NCBI GenBank assembly: GCA_020091685.1 | Contig: CM034607.1 | Location: forward strand, 19,273,221-19,337,220 | Reading direction: 5' to 3' | Origin: Lutjanus erythropterus | Taxonomy: Eukaryota; Chordata; Actinopteri; Lutjaniformes; Lutjanidae | Length of the DNA: 64,000 nucleotides | Shown here: piece after piece, positions 54,691 to 64,000 of the stretch | Position numbering within the stretch: the first letter of the stretch is position 1 | Layout of the letters: each line of letters starts with the position of its first letter | Notes under the pieces: model-generated | Told to the model about the DNA's origin: nothing | Databases searched by the model: none | What the model saw: only the letters and a program-made list of their open reading frames with translations | Made by a program: the position numbers and the translations under genes

Positions 54691-57456
54691 AGGTAAAATG
54701 CACTTCTGGCTGGGAGTGTCTCCAGTCCTGACTTACAAGTGCAAACACCAACACATGCAGTCAGTGACTGTTGCAGGACTTTTATGCAACTTATGCCTCC
54801 CTAACAATGTGGTGGTGAAAGTATGATCATGCAGCTTTTTGTCCCTCTAAAGTGACTACAAGTCGGTCATCTGTGAATGGAGTAGGAGGTGTGATGCCCC
54901 TGGAATTTATGAGCCATTTTACAATGTCCTAAACAGAACCAGCTAGTCCTGGTTTTGGCCTTCAAAGACTGAGTTTTGCCAACATAGATAAATTTTTACC
55001 TCAAATAAATTATAATCAGTTTAGCAAAACTAAGCTTAAAACGAGCAGATCCAGAAATAAAAAGAAAAAGAGCACCTCTGCACAATTAAAACTAATCTCA
55101 GTTTAGTAAATCCAAGTTCAGTGATTTAAACCAAAATTACATGTAAGCTAATCAATATGGCATGCTTAACTAAATTAAAATAACTATATTTTTCTTTTAA
55201 AAGTGCTATTAGCCTATAAGAGGAGGGGAAAACCATTTCTGCTGCTCTGTATTCCTTAATAAAATGTTACATTGTTTGCTAACTAGTTAAGTTTAAAACA
55301 ACAACAATGTAATATTGTTTGCTAGCTAAAAAGTTAACAAAATGCTACATTATTTGCTAGCTAGCTAAAAAGTAACAAAGAGGTTGTTAGCCAATTAGGT
55401 AAAAAAAAGAAAAAAAGAAAAAAAGGTTATATTGTTTGCTAGCCGGCTAAAAAGTAAAATAATGTTATTTTGTTTGCTAGCGAATAAAAAGTTTTGTTTT
55501 TTTTTGCTCGCTAGCTAAATAGTTAGGTAGCCTGGTTAGCATGTGAAAAAAGAAGAGACACATCATGAAATTCATTTGGATTGAGTCTGTCATTTAACTT
55601 TCTTTGAGAACTTGATTATTTTTCTCAATCCATGACAAAAAGACACCTATTTTAAAAGTTAACCTCCTCAAATGTAAGTTTAAAGTTAATACTGGATCAT
55701 GTTTTAAATTGTAGTTTAAAGCTTTAGTGCAACAGGAATAAATTTAATCTAGATTTAGAGTAAAAACTTAACTAATTTTTAAAAAAAGAGGCTTAAATTT
55801 AAATTAATGAATTTCTTCATTTTAAGATACTTTAAAGATTTGTTGAAACATAATTTAAAGTTATACCATGATTTAATCTGAATTAAAAATTAATTGTTGT
55901 GGGTGCAACCCAGCGAAAATGTGCTCAACATCATGCCATCATACTTGGGCACTGAAACAGTTTGTTGCCAGTTCAGATATACCCATAAACACCTCGTTAT
56001 TCTGCTGTTTTAAGAACAAGTACAGCTTTTCAAATGTGCCCAAGCATTGGAGGAATTATGGATTAATCCACACCATCTGTATTTATTTAGTGAATGGCCA
56101 GGGAATGAATTTATATTACACCCTGACATAAGCAACAAGGAATGGGAGACACTTTGGCACAAACAGTCGAGGGTGTTGTAATGTTGGGGGAAGAATGGAC
56201 ACGAGGCACACACCACCAATCTGAAAATAAGTAATGTGAGTCTCAGGACAAACTGTAAAACATTATAAATGGTGTAAATCATAAGAAGGGATCACTCTGC
56301 AGTCCTGTCAGATACTTTGGCCACAGTCTACAGCTGGTGGTGGCAGCCAGATGTTGTTTTCAGGTCCTGTTAATGACTTTCAAACCATCTGGGAACAGAG
56401 AGTAGGCCTAGATGTTACGGTTAGATGAAGAAAAAACATTTTTTGGCCCAGCAGTGAAATAAATAAGTTGAAAGAAACAGAAAAGCTGTCACATTTACAG
56501 TGTGGTCTGACTTAGACATGCAGGGATAGTCACCATGTTGCACTTGAAATGAAAGAAATAACTCAATGGTTTGCCAAATTTCAGATTCCTGCACAATAAC
56601 ACTTCTCAGCTAACAAGGATGTACCGATTGCAGCATATCAGACACTCCAGATCATAAAGAAAACAAGCTCCAAAGCAGTAACATACTGTATATGGTAATA
56701 ATAAACACCCACAACACATATAAAAACCCATAAACATGCACTGAAAACATGAATTATATGCATTTACTTTGTAAAGCCCATTGTGGTAATTTTGTCCTTT
56801 GGGACTATAAATAAAATTGAGTTTACAGGACAACAGTTCAGCAAACAATTTGCCAATCTAAACCAGTGTTTCCTAAACGTGATTTTTTTTCGGGGACCCA
56901 CTTTTTAAAAATCACAGACCATTGCAACCCATTGCATAAATGAACATTCCTTACTGCATTTTCTGTGTTATTGAAAACATATACTTAAAAAAAATCCCAA
57001 AACAATAATTAATGCATTTAGGGTGAGTTACCAGGCCATTTCAGTGGTTTTATTTCCTCTGATTTGGAAAACGATATAGAATGTTTTAGCTCACTTCATA
57101 AATGAGAGTAAATAAGTGCAAGTGCAACTGATACAATGTTGTTTTCCTCTCATTAGTGAAACAATAGGCAGACTGACAGAAGAAGCAACTCTCTGAACTG
57201 GTGATCAAGGCCTTAAGGCCTTTCTGACCAGATTTGAGTTGAATACAGTCAAAGTCTAAAACATGTAATTTCTTGTTGCCAGTAGGTGGCGCTATGACTA
57301 TTGCAGAATATTGTCATGTAGACGTGTTCAGGGCGGGACTGTTATCAAACATGTCCTCCAAACTATGCTTGTTTTAACCAACCCAGAGTCAGTGGTGGTC
57401 TAGTGAGTGTTTTTAAGAAAATCTTGAAATGTTTTCAACCAACTTGTGAGGAATTC
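54691..57456. other. Gene-free, repeat-bearing spacer
   Basis: AT-rich, with the GCTAGC minisatellite at 55259-55530. No conserved coding sequence is visible. Confidence 0.55.
55259..55530 (+). repeat. Diverged GCTAGC-rich minisatellite
   Basis: About six copies of a 35-60 base unit with consensus near ATGTTACATTGTTTGCTAGC followed by TAGCTAAAAAGTAA. Copies start near 55262, 55308, 55345, 55425, 55462 and 55500. They have diverged and have A-rich insertions. Confidence 0.7.
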
Positions 57457-58855
57457 TCTTCATTTGAAGTTCTCACTTTTAAAGTCTGCGGTCTCCATCC
57501 GATCATCTTTGCTATAATTTACCACCCCCCAAAAGCGCCTGCCAGCCTTTTTAACAGAATTTTCTGAATTTTTATCCACCCTTGTTTTAAATTTTGACAT
57601 AATTGTTCTCTGTGGTGATTTTAACATTCATGTCGATGACTCCACTGACATTTATGCTACTGATTTTTTAAACATCACCTCTTCTTTTAACTTCAGTCAG
57701 CATGTGTCTGGGCAAACTCATAACCGTGGTCACACACTGCTTCAGTTCAATCTGCTTATCTACTCTCAATATCATTGCACCTCTTTAAGTTAGGTCTAAG
57801 TCCTCAGCAAGAAAGCAACCCTGGATAAACGATGACATTCGCAGCTGCAAAAGAGAATGTAGGAAAGCTGAGCGCAGATGGAAAAAAATCCAATCTCCAT
57901 GTATATTTCAACACTATGAAGGAGTTATTGTTACATTTTAACAAAATGGTCAAGAATGCAAGAACATTATTTTTCTGATCTTATTTCCAATCATCATCAC
58001 AATCCTAGAGTTTTATTTAAAACGGCTGTCCAGTTGCTAAATCCTCTCCCCCCATGTGCCCCAGCTGGAAGTAATGCTGATTGTGAAATGTTTTTATCTT
58101 ATTTTATTGATAAAGTAGAGAAAATAAGAGCCTCCATTACGACGAACATAGCTTACTCTGATAACCTTTGCCCGCAGCATAATGATTTTAACCAGTTTTA
58201 TTCTATCACCCTTGTCTGAACTTTTAGATACAGTGTCATGTATGAGAGTGTCTTCCAGCCCTCTTGATGTGATCTGACCTTTTAATGGCTGCTGACGATG
58301 GCAAATGTGCAGTTCTTGTTCTCCTGGACCTTAGCTTGGCCTTTGAGACAATTGACCACAACATCCTGCTTGACAGACTGAGGCGCTGGGCAGGGATTTC
58401 AGGTACAGCACTACAGTGGTTTTTATCTATCAATCAGGAAATTCTGCATTACATCTTTTGCATGTGTTAAATATGGTGTGCCTCAAGGGTCAGTTTTGGG
58501 GACAATCTTATTTTCTTTATACATGCTTTCTCTTGGGCATATTATACAAAAACATGGTGTGTCTTACCATTTTTATGCAGATGATTTGCAAATGTACTTA
58601 ACCCTGAGATCCTTTGATCCTGATATGCTTGATTCACTAAAGGACTGCCTGTCTGAAGTAAAGGATTGGATGTCACAAAATTTTCTCCAGCTAAACTCTG
58701 ATAAAACTGAAATCGTGTTGATTGGGCCCCAGCAAATGATTACACAAATCCCACCATTTGCTGGTCCCCTAACAAATCATATCAAGCCTGTTGCTAGGAA
58801 TCTGGGAGTGTGGTTTGATGCAAACCTTACAGTTCCTCAAAGGCTTGTGAGATAA
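57457..58855 (+). pseudogene. Decayed non-LTR retrotransposon (L2-like LINE)
   Basis: Broken open frames match a LINE polyprotein in order. At about 57460-57760 is an APE-type endonuclease piece (LCGDFNIHVDD) with an early stop and a frameshift. At about 57956-58219 is a linker piece. From 58285 is reverse transcriptase: VLLDLSLAFETIDHNILLDR, then [18 protein letters not shown] and the catalytic YADD box near 58575, ending in the thumb region at 58855. There are stops and deletions between segments, and the 5' and 3' ends are missing. The motif style resembles the L2/Maui-like elements of fishes; the clade assignment is inferred. Not active. Confidence 0.85.
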
Positions 58856-59900
58856 GTATGAGATAAAATGGGTAGAAGAGCAGAAAAGCATAATTCTGCT
58901 CATATTTTCCTAACTTTAAGCTTTTTTCATGTATATCATGTTGTATATGTTTACAACTCCCTTCCTTTAAAAAAACAAAAACAAGTAAAAAGTAAAACAA
59001 TATGAATAGGAAGAAATGCAGCCCGTATACATATGTAACCATGTCATGATGGGCTGTAAGTGGACCCTGCTTCTTTTTAAAGGGACTGTTTATTTCAGTT
59101 CAGCTTTTTCTTCTTACCTGTACTTCTGTTTATCCAAGTAGAAAGACTAAGTCCTATTCAGTTACATTTTTAGATGGCCCATTTTTGAAAAAGTTAAGTA
59201 CCAAGAGGTTTATATTTCGTATGCCAGGCCTATAAAATTTTATGATGAATTTAAATACGTAAAAAAAAATGCAGCTTTATATATATTTTTTTCTCTGTTT
59301 TATTAGTTTGCACAACAAAGTCTTTATTAACAAACCCTCAGTTTACAAGGGATAGTATACAAAACAGACTTAAACAAAGAGCCAGAGGTAGATTAAAAAA
59401 CATACATAAAGTCAAAGTTCTAATAGCCTTTTTGTTGGTTGAAAAATAAAGAAACTTTAAATAACATTCAATTTCCCTCAAAAAACAAAAAAAAAACAAA
59501 AAAAAAAACCCCAACCAAACAAACAAACAAACAAAAAAACATTAAAAACCCTGTATTTTTTAATTTGTGAATTTACTTTGAGAAAGGCTGGGAATCACTG
59601 GTTGAATACGTAATAGTCTAAAGCTAAATACTCATGGACCGCACTGTGATCCTACATTGACATCTAGTGGTCAACACTGGAAATCGCTGCTTTATTGACT
59701 TTTTTTAAATTTTTTTTTATTACTGACTCCCTCCATCATCAAAAACATTTAAATTTCATCTGCTTGTTTGCAGTCTAAGCAGCACATTTTTTAAAAATGG
59801 TTATTGTGAGAATATCGTATAAAATCCAAATTCTTGTGCAACAAAATGTAATGAAACTTTTTCCCCACAAAATTCCGTCACAGTATCCAGTGTGTGCAGT
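58856..59900. other. Spacer before PIP4P2
   Basis: AT-rich with A/C-rich runs (CAAA-type tract at about 59475-59545) and no supported coding sequence. Confidence 0.55.
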
Positions 59901-60139
59901 GTTCAGCTCCATGCAGACGGATTGAGAAGCCTGGGGGTCATGTCAGGGAGGGGCGGGGATCACCGCGGAGCTCCTCCTCCTCCAAGCTGCCGTCACCGGG
60001 GCTGCTGGACCGGAGCACCTCGGCACCAACAACCAGCCGCCGGCTGCTGCTCCGTGCTGAGTGAAGACTCGGTGCAGCAAGGAGCCTCCTCGCCGCCTCT
60101 CTCCGCCCGTCTTTTTTCCCCCTCACGGTTACCGACAGT
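59901..60139 (+). promoter_or_regulatory. GC-rich PIP4P2 promoter and 5' UTR
   Basis: Sharp rise in GC and CpG content compared with the flanks (GGGGCGGGGATCACCGCGGA near 59950), immediately upstream of the PIP4P2 start. Consistent with a CpG-island promoter; the transcription start is not defined. Confidence 0.6.
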
Positions 60140-60245
60140 ATGGCCTCCGACGGCATGGACGAGCGCTCTCCGCTGCTGTCGGGCCCCAACTCCGAGAATG
60201 TGACCCCCACCGCTCCCCCGTACCTGCAGGATTCAAGTCCCCGAG
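60140..60245 (+). CDS. pip4p2: PIP4P2 (TMEM55A) first coding exon (partial)
   Basis: Type 2 phosphatidylinositol-4,5-bisphosphate 4-phosphatase, an enzyme of late endosomes and lysosomes with two C-terminal membrane segments. Only exon 1 (35 codons plus one base, phase 1) is in the window. It reads [16 protein letters not shown] then [12 protein letters not shown] and DSSPR, closely matching the human PIP4P2 N-terminus, with the DERSPLL dileucine-type sorting motif. The absence of the long Gly-rich insert of PIP4P1 separates it from that paralogue. The donor GAG|GTAAAC closes the exon. The catalytic CX5R and membrane segments lie beyond the right edge. Confidence 0.92.
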
Positions 60246-63200
60246 GTAAACAACACACGACATGTAGAGGAGCCCGCTGCTGCCGGCTGCTGCTGCTGCT
60301 GCATGCTGAATCATTTCTGGGCGTATCGAGTTTGTGCGTAAATAAAACTGCAGCAAGGCAAAGCAAAGGCAAGGGCAGTGTGTATGTGAGGAAAAGGTGG
60401 AGCTTCTTCTTCCACTGTGAGAACTGGAGCAGTGGGTTAGAGAAGAAGAAGAGGGGCCTACAATAATAACAGCAAGCTCCTGTTTTCACTGCAGGAAGAA
60501 ATGCAACATCACGACTCAGCCCACCGGGCCTGTAGGGTTTGGGGTCCAAACAACAACGAAAAGAATATGATCCGAGTCGTGATGTGACGCCTGATTGGAT
60601 GTGATTGGTTTTAAATGTTGTTGATTGACGGGAGGGGGGGGGATGACCCATTGCAGATGAAGGCAGGCAGCCTCGCAGCCTTTTGTCCCAGCTGCAAATC
60701 GACCAAATGCCCAGATGTGTCCTTTTGTGGATGGAATCAATAGCACGGCGTGATTTAAATGTCATCTGGCTGCCAGTTTGCTCATTTGCGTGATTGTAAA
60801 CAACAGATATCTGGCCTTCGTCTTGCTATCTGTTCTTTTATCTGTCACATCTTCACTAAAGTCCAAAGCATGTGCGTGTACAGCCAGAAATCTGACACAC
60901 TGTCCACATTTCTGCTTAGTAAACAGCTGAATGTAGGTTACAGCACCTTAATGCACGCAGGGCTGAATGACCCAGGCAATTACAGCTCATAAATCCCCTG
61001 TCTGCCCCTGCCTACAGGCTGCTGTCAGGACTGGTCTTTGCGCTAAATATTAGAGTCTGATCAAATTCTGAATGTCTGTAGCAGAAGATCAAATTCTGTT
61101 TTGAAGGTGGAGACGTGATCACACATGCTTTTTCTCTCTTTCAGGAGGCTTCAGTTGAGGAAAGTTCCCTGTTTCTACTAAAAAAAACCCTGTAGATCAG
61201 ACACATGACAAAGGATTAGGGTTGCACAATTAATTTACATATTATCACAAAATTGTAATATGGTCAAGTGCAATATTCAAATCGGAGAAGATGTAAGTTT
61301 TTGATAAAGGAAAAATATTGCTCCTGGTCTGGAAGTCTTGTTTTCCAGCTCTAAGAAAACATCCTTTTTTGATAAAGACCCCCCAGAATGTCTCTAAATA
61401 AGATAAGGGATGTTATTTTATAATTTAATGATAAATTTCATTGTTCAAAATGATATCAGGTAACCAAAACAGTAAATTTTCACTGGTATTTTAATAATTA
61501 TAAGATATTTGGATTAATCCACAAATAGTAAAAATAATTTAAGAAAAATGATCATATATACATAAAGTTAAAATAAATCTGCATTATGTTCTGTAAAAAA
61601 GAAAAGCTTTCTGATACCAATATAGACCCTTATAGCAGTGAAAAGCCAGTATTGGACTGATAATATTGATTAATTGAGAGATCTGGGTACTTAAAACTGA
61701 TGTAAATTTAATCTTCACACACTTGTGTGGACAAAGTCTCCTCTGATTTGTACCTTTTTATTGTAACATTTCATTCCTTCAGCACAACACTGGTTGTTCT
61801 GCTGCAAATGAATGGCTTCATTGACCGTGTAATACTCTTTTCAGAGCATTTCAGGACAAACGGCTAATATGAGGCAAAGAAATGTCGAGAAATCAACATC
61901 TTTGTTGTTCTGGATCTTTCTAATCTTGCAGAATTCATATTTCCCCACCGGATTATTCATAAAGACTTGAACTCTGGACTGTAATAACTGTAAACTGCAT
62001 CTCAGTATATTTCATGGCCCAGTTTCTCCTCCCTCCATCCCTCCCTCCTCTGCAGTCTGGATTATGGTTAATTCTGGTTTCTCTGGGTTTGTTGGGGTAA
62101 AATCCTCAATTGCCAATTTATAAAACGGATTAATTTTGAGTCAAAGATGCCAAAACTGAAGTGTTTTCCCCCCCAAAAAACACAATGACTGACGGTGCTT
62201 TGACTTATAATCAGCTGTGATTAGATCTGAGTAAATTATTTGTGAATGTGACACAATCTGACACTGAAGAATTATGACTCTACAGCAAGTTTTTATTCAG
62301 CAGTAACAGGTAGAAATTCACTGTCTGCTGTGTTTTCCTCCTCCAGTGTTTACAGTGAGGTGGTGGTGAGGGGCGGAGACCAATGACCTTGCCTGCATCT
62401 GAATGCTCAGATAGCCCACTGTGCCTGATTTTCTTGATATTTATGTGCTTGAATTGCAGAACAAATTTACTGCAACACTGGCTTGTGACAGGGTTTTAAT
62501 CTTGACAGAGATAAATGGATTCTTCTGATTTATTTCCATTTATAGACAGTTCTTTACTGACACAGAAAAGGCTGTTAAAATACCTCTTTTTATTTGTAAA
62601 TTTTTAAACCGGATATGGTAGCAAAGTACCAGGACAGCGTCATTCAAGGGTGGAGTCTAGAATCTGCAACATTTACCCTAAAACTGGACAGTTTTGCTCT
62701 GCAATGATTAGTCAATTAATCAGTTACTTTTTTTGGTAGGGGATTAATCATTTTGAGTCATTTTTTTAAAAAGAAAAACTGTCTGATTTCAGCTTCTGAA
62801 ATATGAAAATTTTCTGGTTTCTCTACGACAGTAAACTGAGTATATTTGGGCTGCTGACAAAACAAGACATTTGATATTTTTCACCATTATCTGGAGCAAA
62901 CAACTAATTGATTAACTGGTTAACAAATCCAATGAAAGGACAAACAATTAACTGATTCTACTAACAAGTGTTTTCTGTGCAGCTGAAGCCTGATTTAGCT
63001 TATTCTTCTTCCTCTGTGCCTTAGAGCTCCATTGTTGTCTGAAAACACTGTTGCACAGGCAGACACGTTCGGTCATTACAGTTAACATGGGCGCTGTAGT
63101 TTATTTTGAGGTAGTCATACATGCACGGCCATGACGCTGTATACTGCTCGCTGTAGAGGTGTGCTGTTACATCATATTGTACATGAATTACTGGTCCAAA

Positions 63201-64000
63201 TGTTATACATGTGATAAAAAATGTGACTCATCGAGTTTCATTTCATGACATTCATCTATGTTAGGATTACATACAGTGTAGGGCTGGACCGTATGTAACT
63301 GTTTTATATTTCAAGCTTCTCTCGTGGTTTTCAATCGAAGCTTTGAATGTCATCCTCGAACAGACGCCTCAATATGAATAGAATGATTCATCAGATTTTA
63401 AAGAGCCAGTGTTTTTAGTTAAATCAACTTTCGTTAAAGGCAAACCGTGCAGGGTTTTCCCAAAAAACAATGCATTGACTCATACAAAAATGAATCCCTC
63501 TCAATCATCACCCACGACCCACCAGAAGCGCGTGGCGATGCCTGCATCCACGGAGACCTCGCTCTCCACCCATGCCTTCTTATTTTCTCATTATTTTGCT
63601 GTGTTTAGGACACTTTACCAACCCAAGACATTAACATTTAACATCCCGAGACAATCAACAATCAACTATCTGGTGTGTTTTTAAATGAACATGTCATAAA
63701 TGTAATATCTGTTGCTGTTAGATTGCTGCTAGTGAAGAATATTGGAAATCATTACATATATCTTTTTTCATTAAATTTTGACTTATGTACTTCTCAATGC
63801 TCTAGAGTTATTGGAAATGTTTGCATCATACGAGTTGTAAATAATCCCGCAGAGCCACCACCACAATCTAATTATAGAAATAGTATATTACTAATAATAT
63901 GAAAAGGCGCACAAAAAGCAGCATGTAATTGTTGATTTAGAATTTGAATGTCAACATTATGAATGAAGCTCCGAAGCATCGAGCTGTTCACTGAAGCCCT
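60246..64000 (+). other. PIP4P2 intron 1 (part)
   Basis: At least 3.75 kb with no second exon found. Contains a repeat at 62700-62960 and a fragment near 63500-63660 that resembles one in MTERF3 intron 4 (about 19640-19810). Open frames here do not resemble known proteins. Confidence 0.6.
62700..62960 (+). repeat. Dispersed teleost-type repeat
   Basis: Starts with ATGATTAGTCAATTAATCAG, has a middle with TTTGGGCTGCTGACAAAACA then AGACATTTGA, and an AACTAATTGATTAACTGG end. The ends resemble tails at 6450-6500, 21420-21475, 25130-25240 and 26130-26225. Confidence 0.5.

Noticed and set aside
59938..60765. 275-residue open frame on the minus strand across PIP4P2 exon 1
   Set aside because: It is the antisense shadow of a GC-rich first exon and promoter; composition is Ser/Arg/Pro low complexity with no family resemblance.
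60246..64000. Second PIP4P2 exon
   Set aside because: No stretch encodes the expected proline-rich ELPPPYT-type continuation after an acceptor.

Overview
The window is nuclear DNA from a ray-finned (teleost) fish. The genes are split by GT-AG introns, the proteins match vertebrate families closely, the non-coding DNA is AT-rich, and it carries CA/TG microsatellites, a tRNA-derived SINE, LINE remnants and several short inverted-repeat elements of the kind common in teleosts. There are no bacterial operons, CRISPR arrays or plasmid functions.

Ten protein genes can be placed. Left to right: NUP153 (minus, first three coding exons, running off the left edge); PTDSS1 (minus, 13 coding exons, complete); MTERF3 (plus, 7 coding exons, complete) divergent from PTDSS1; UQCRB (plus, 4 exons, complete); LRRC14B (minus, 3 exons, complete); NKD2 (minus, 9 exons, complete); GATAD1 (minus, 5 exons, complete); CHRAC1 (plus, 3 exons, complete) divergent from GATAD1; a two-exon gene for a small secreted coiled-coil protein that I do not recognise (minus); and the first coding exon of PIP4P2/TMEM55A (plus, running off the right edge). 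I rebuilt exon boundaries by hand from splice consensus, phase continuity and similarity to the vertebrate family. Every complete model keeps an open frame across all its junctions.

The genes are housekeeping or signalling genes rather than one pathway: nuclear pore (NUP153), phosphatidylserine synthesis (PTDSS1), mitochondrial gene expression and complex III (MTERF3, UQCRB), a PRAME/LRRC14-type leucine-rich repeat protein (LRRC14B), Wnt feedback inhibition (NKD2), chromatin (GATAD1, CHRAC1) and lysosomal/endosomal phosphoinositide metabolism (PIP4P2). UQCRB-MTERF3-PTDSS1 is an ancestral vertebrate block (human 8q22). LRRC14B and NKD2 are both on human 5p15.33. The other genes map elsewhere in human, so the window is a mosaic of old blocks.

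Between genes are dispersed repeats: two copies of a foldback element (33185-33516 and 49087-49455), two members of a GGATAGTTCAC-type element (25743-26085 and about 50965-51300), a hAT-like inverted-repeat element (22966-23259), a near-perfect hairpin (7630-7704), a SINE nested in an older repeat (31100-31985), a decayed L2-like LINE (57457-58855) and a GCTAGC-rich minisatellite (55259-55530). I found no clearly new biological system. The best candidates for follow-up are the unknown secreted protein (50305-52884), the altered EF-hand of NKD2 and the foldback element family.
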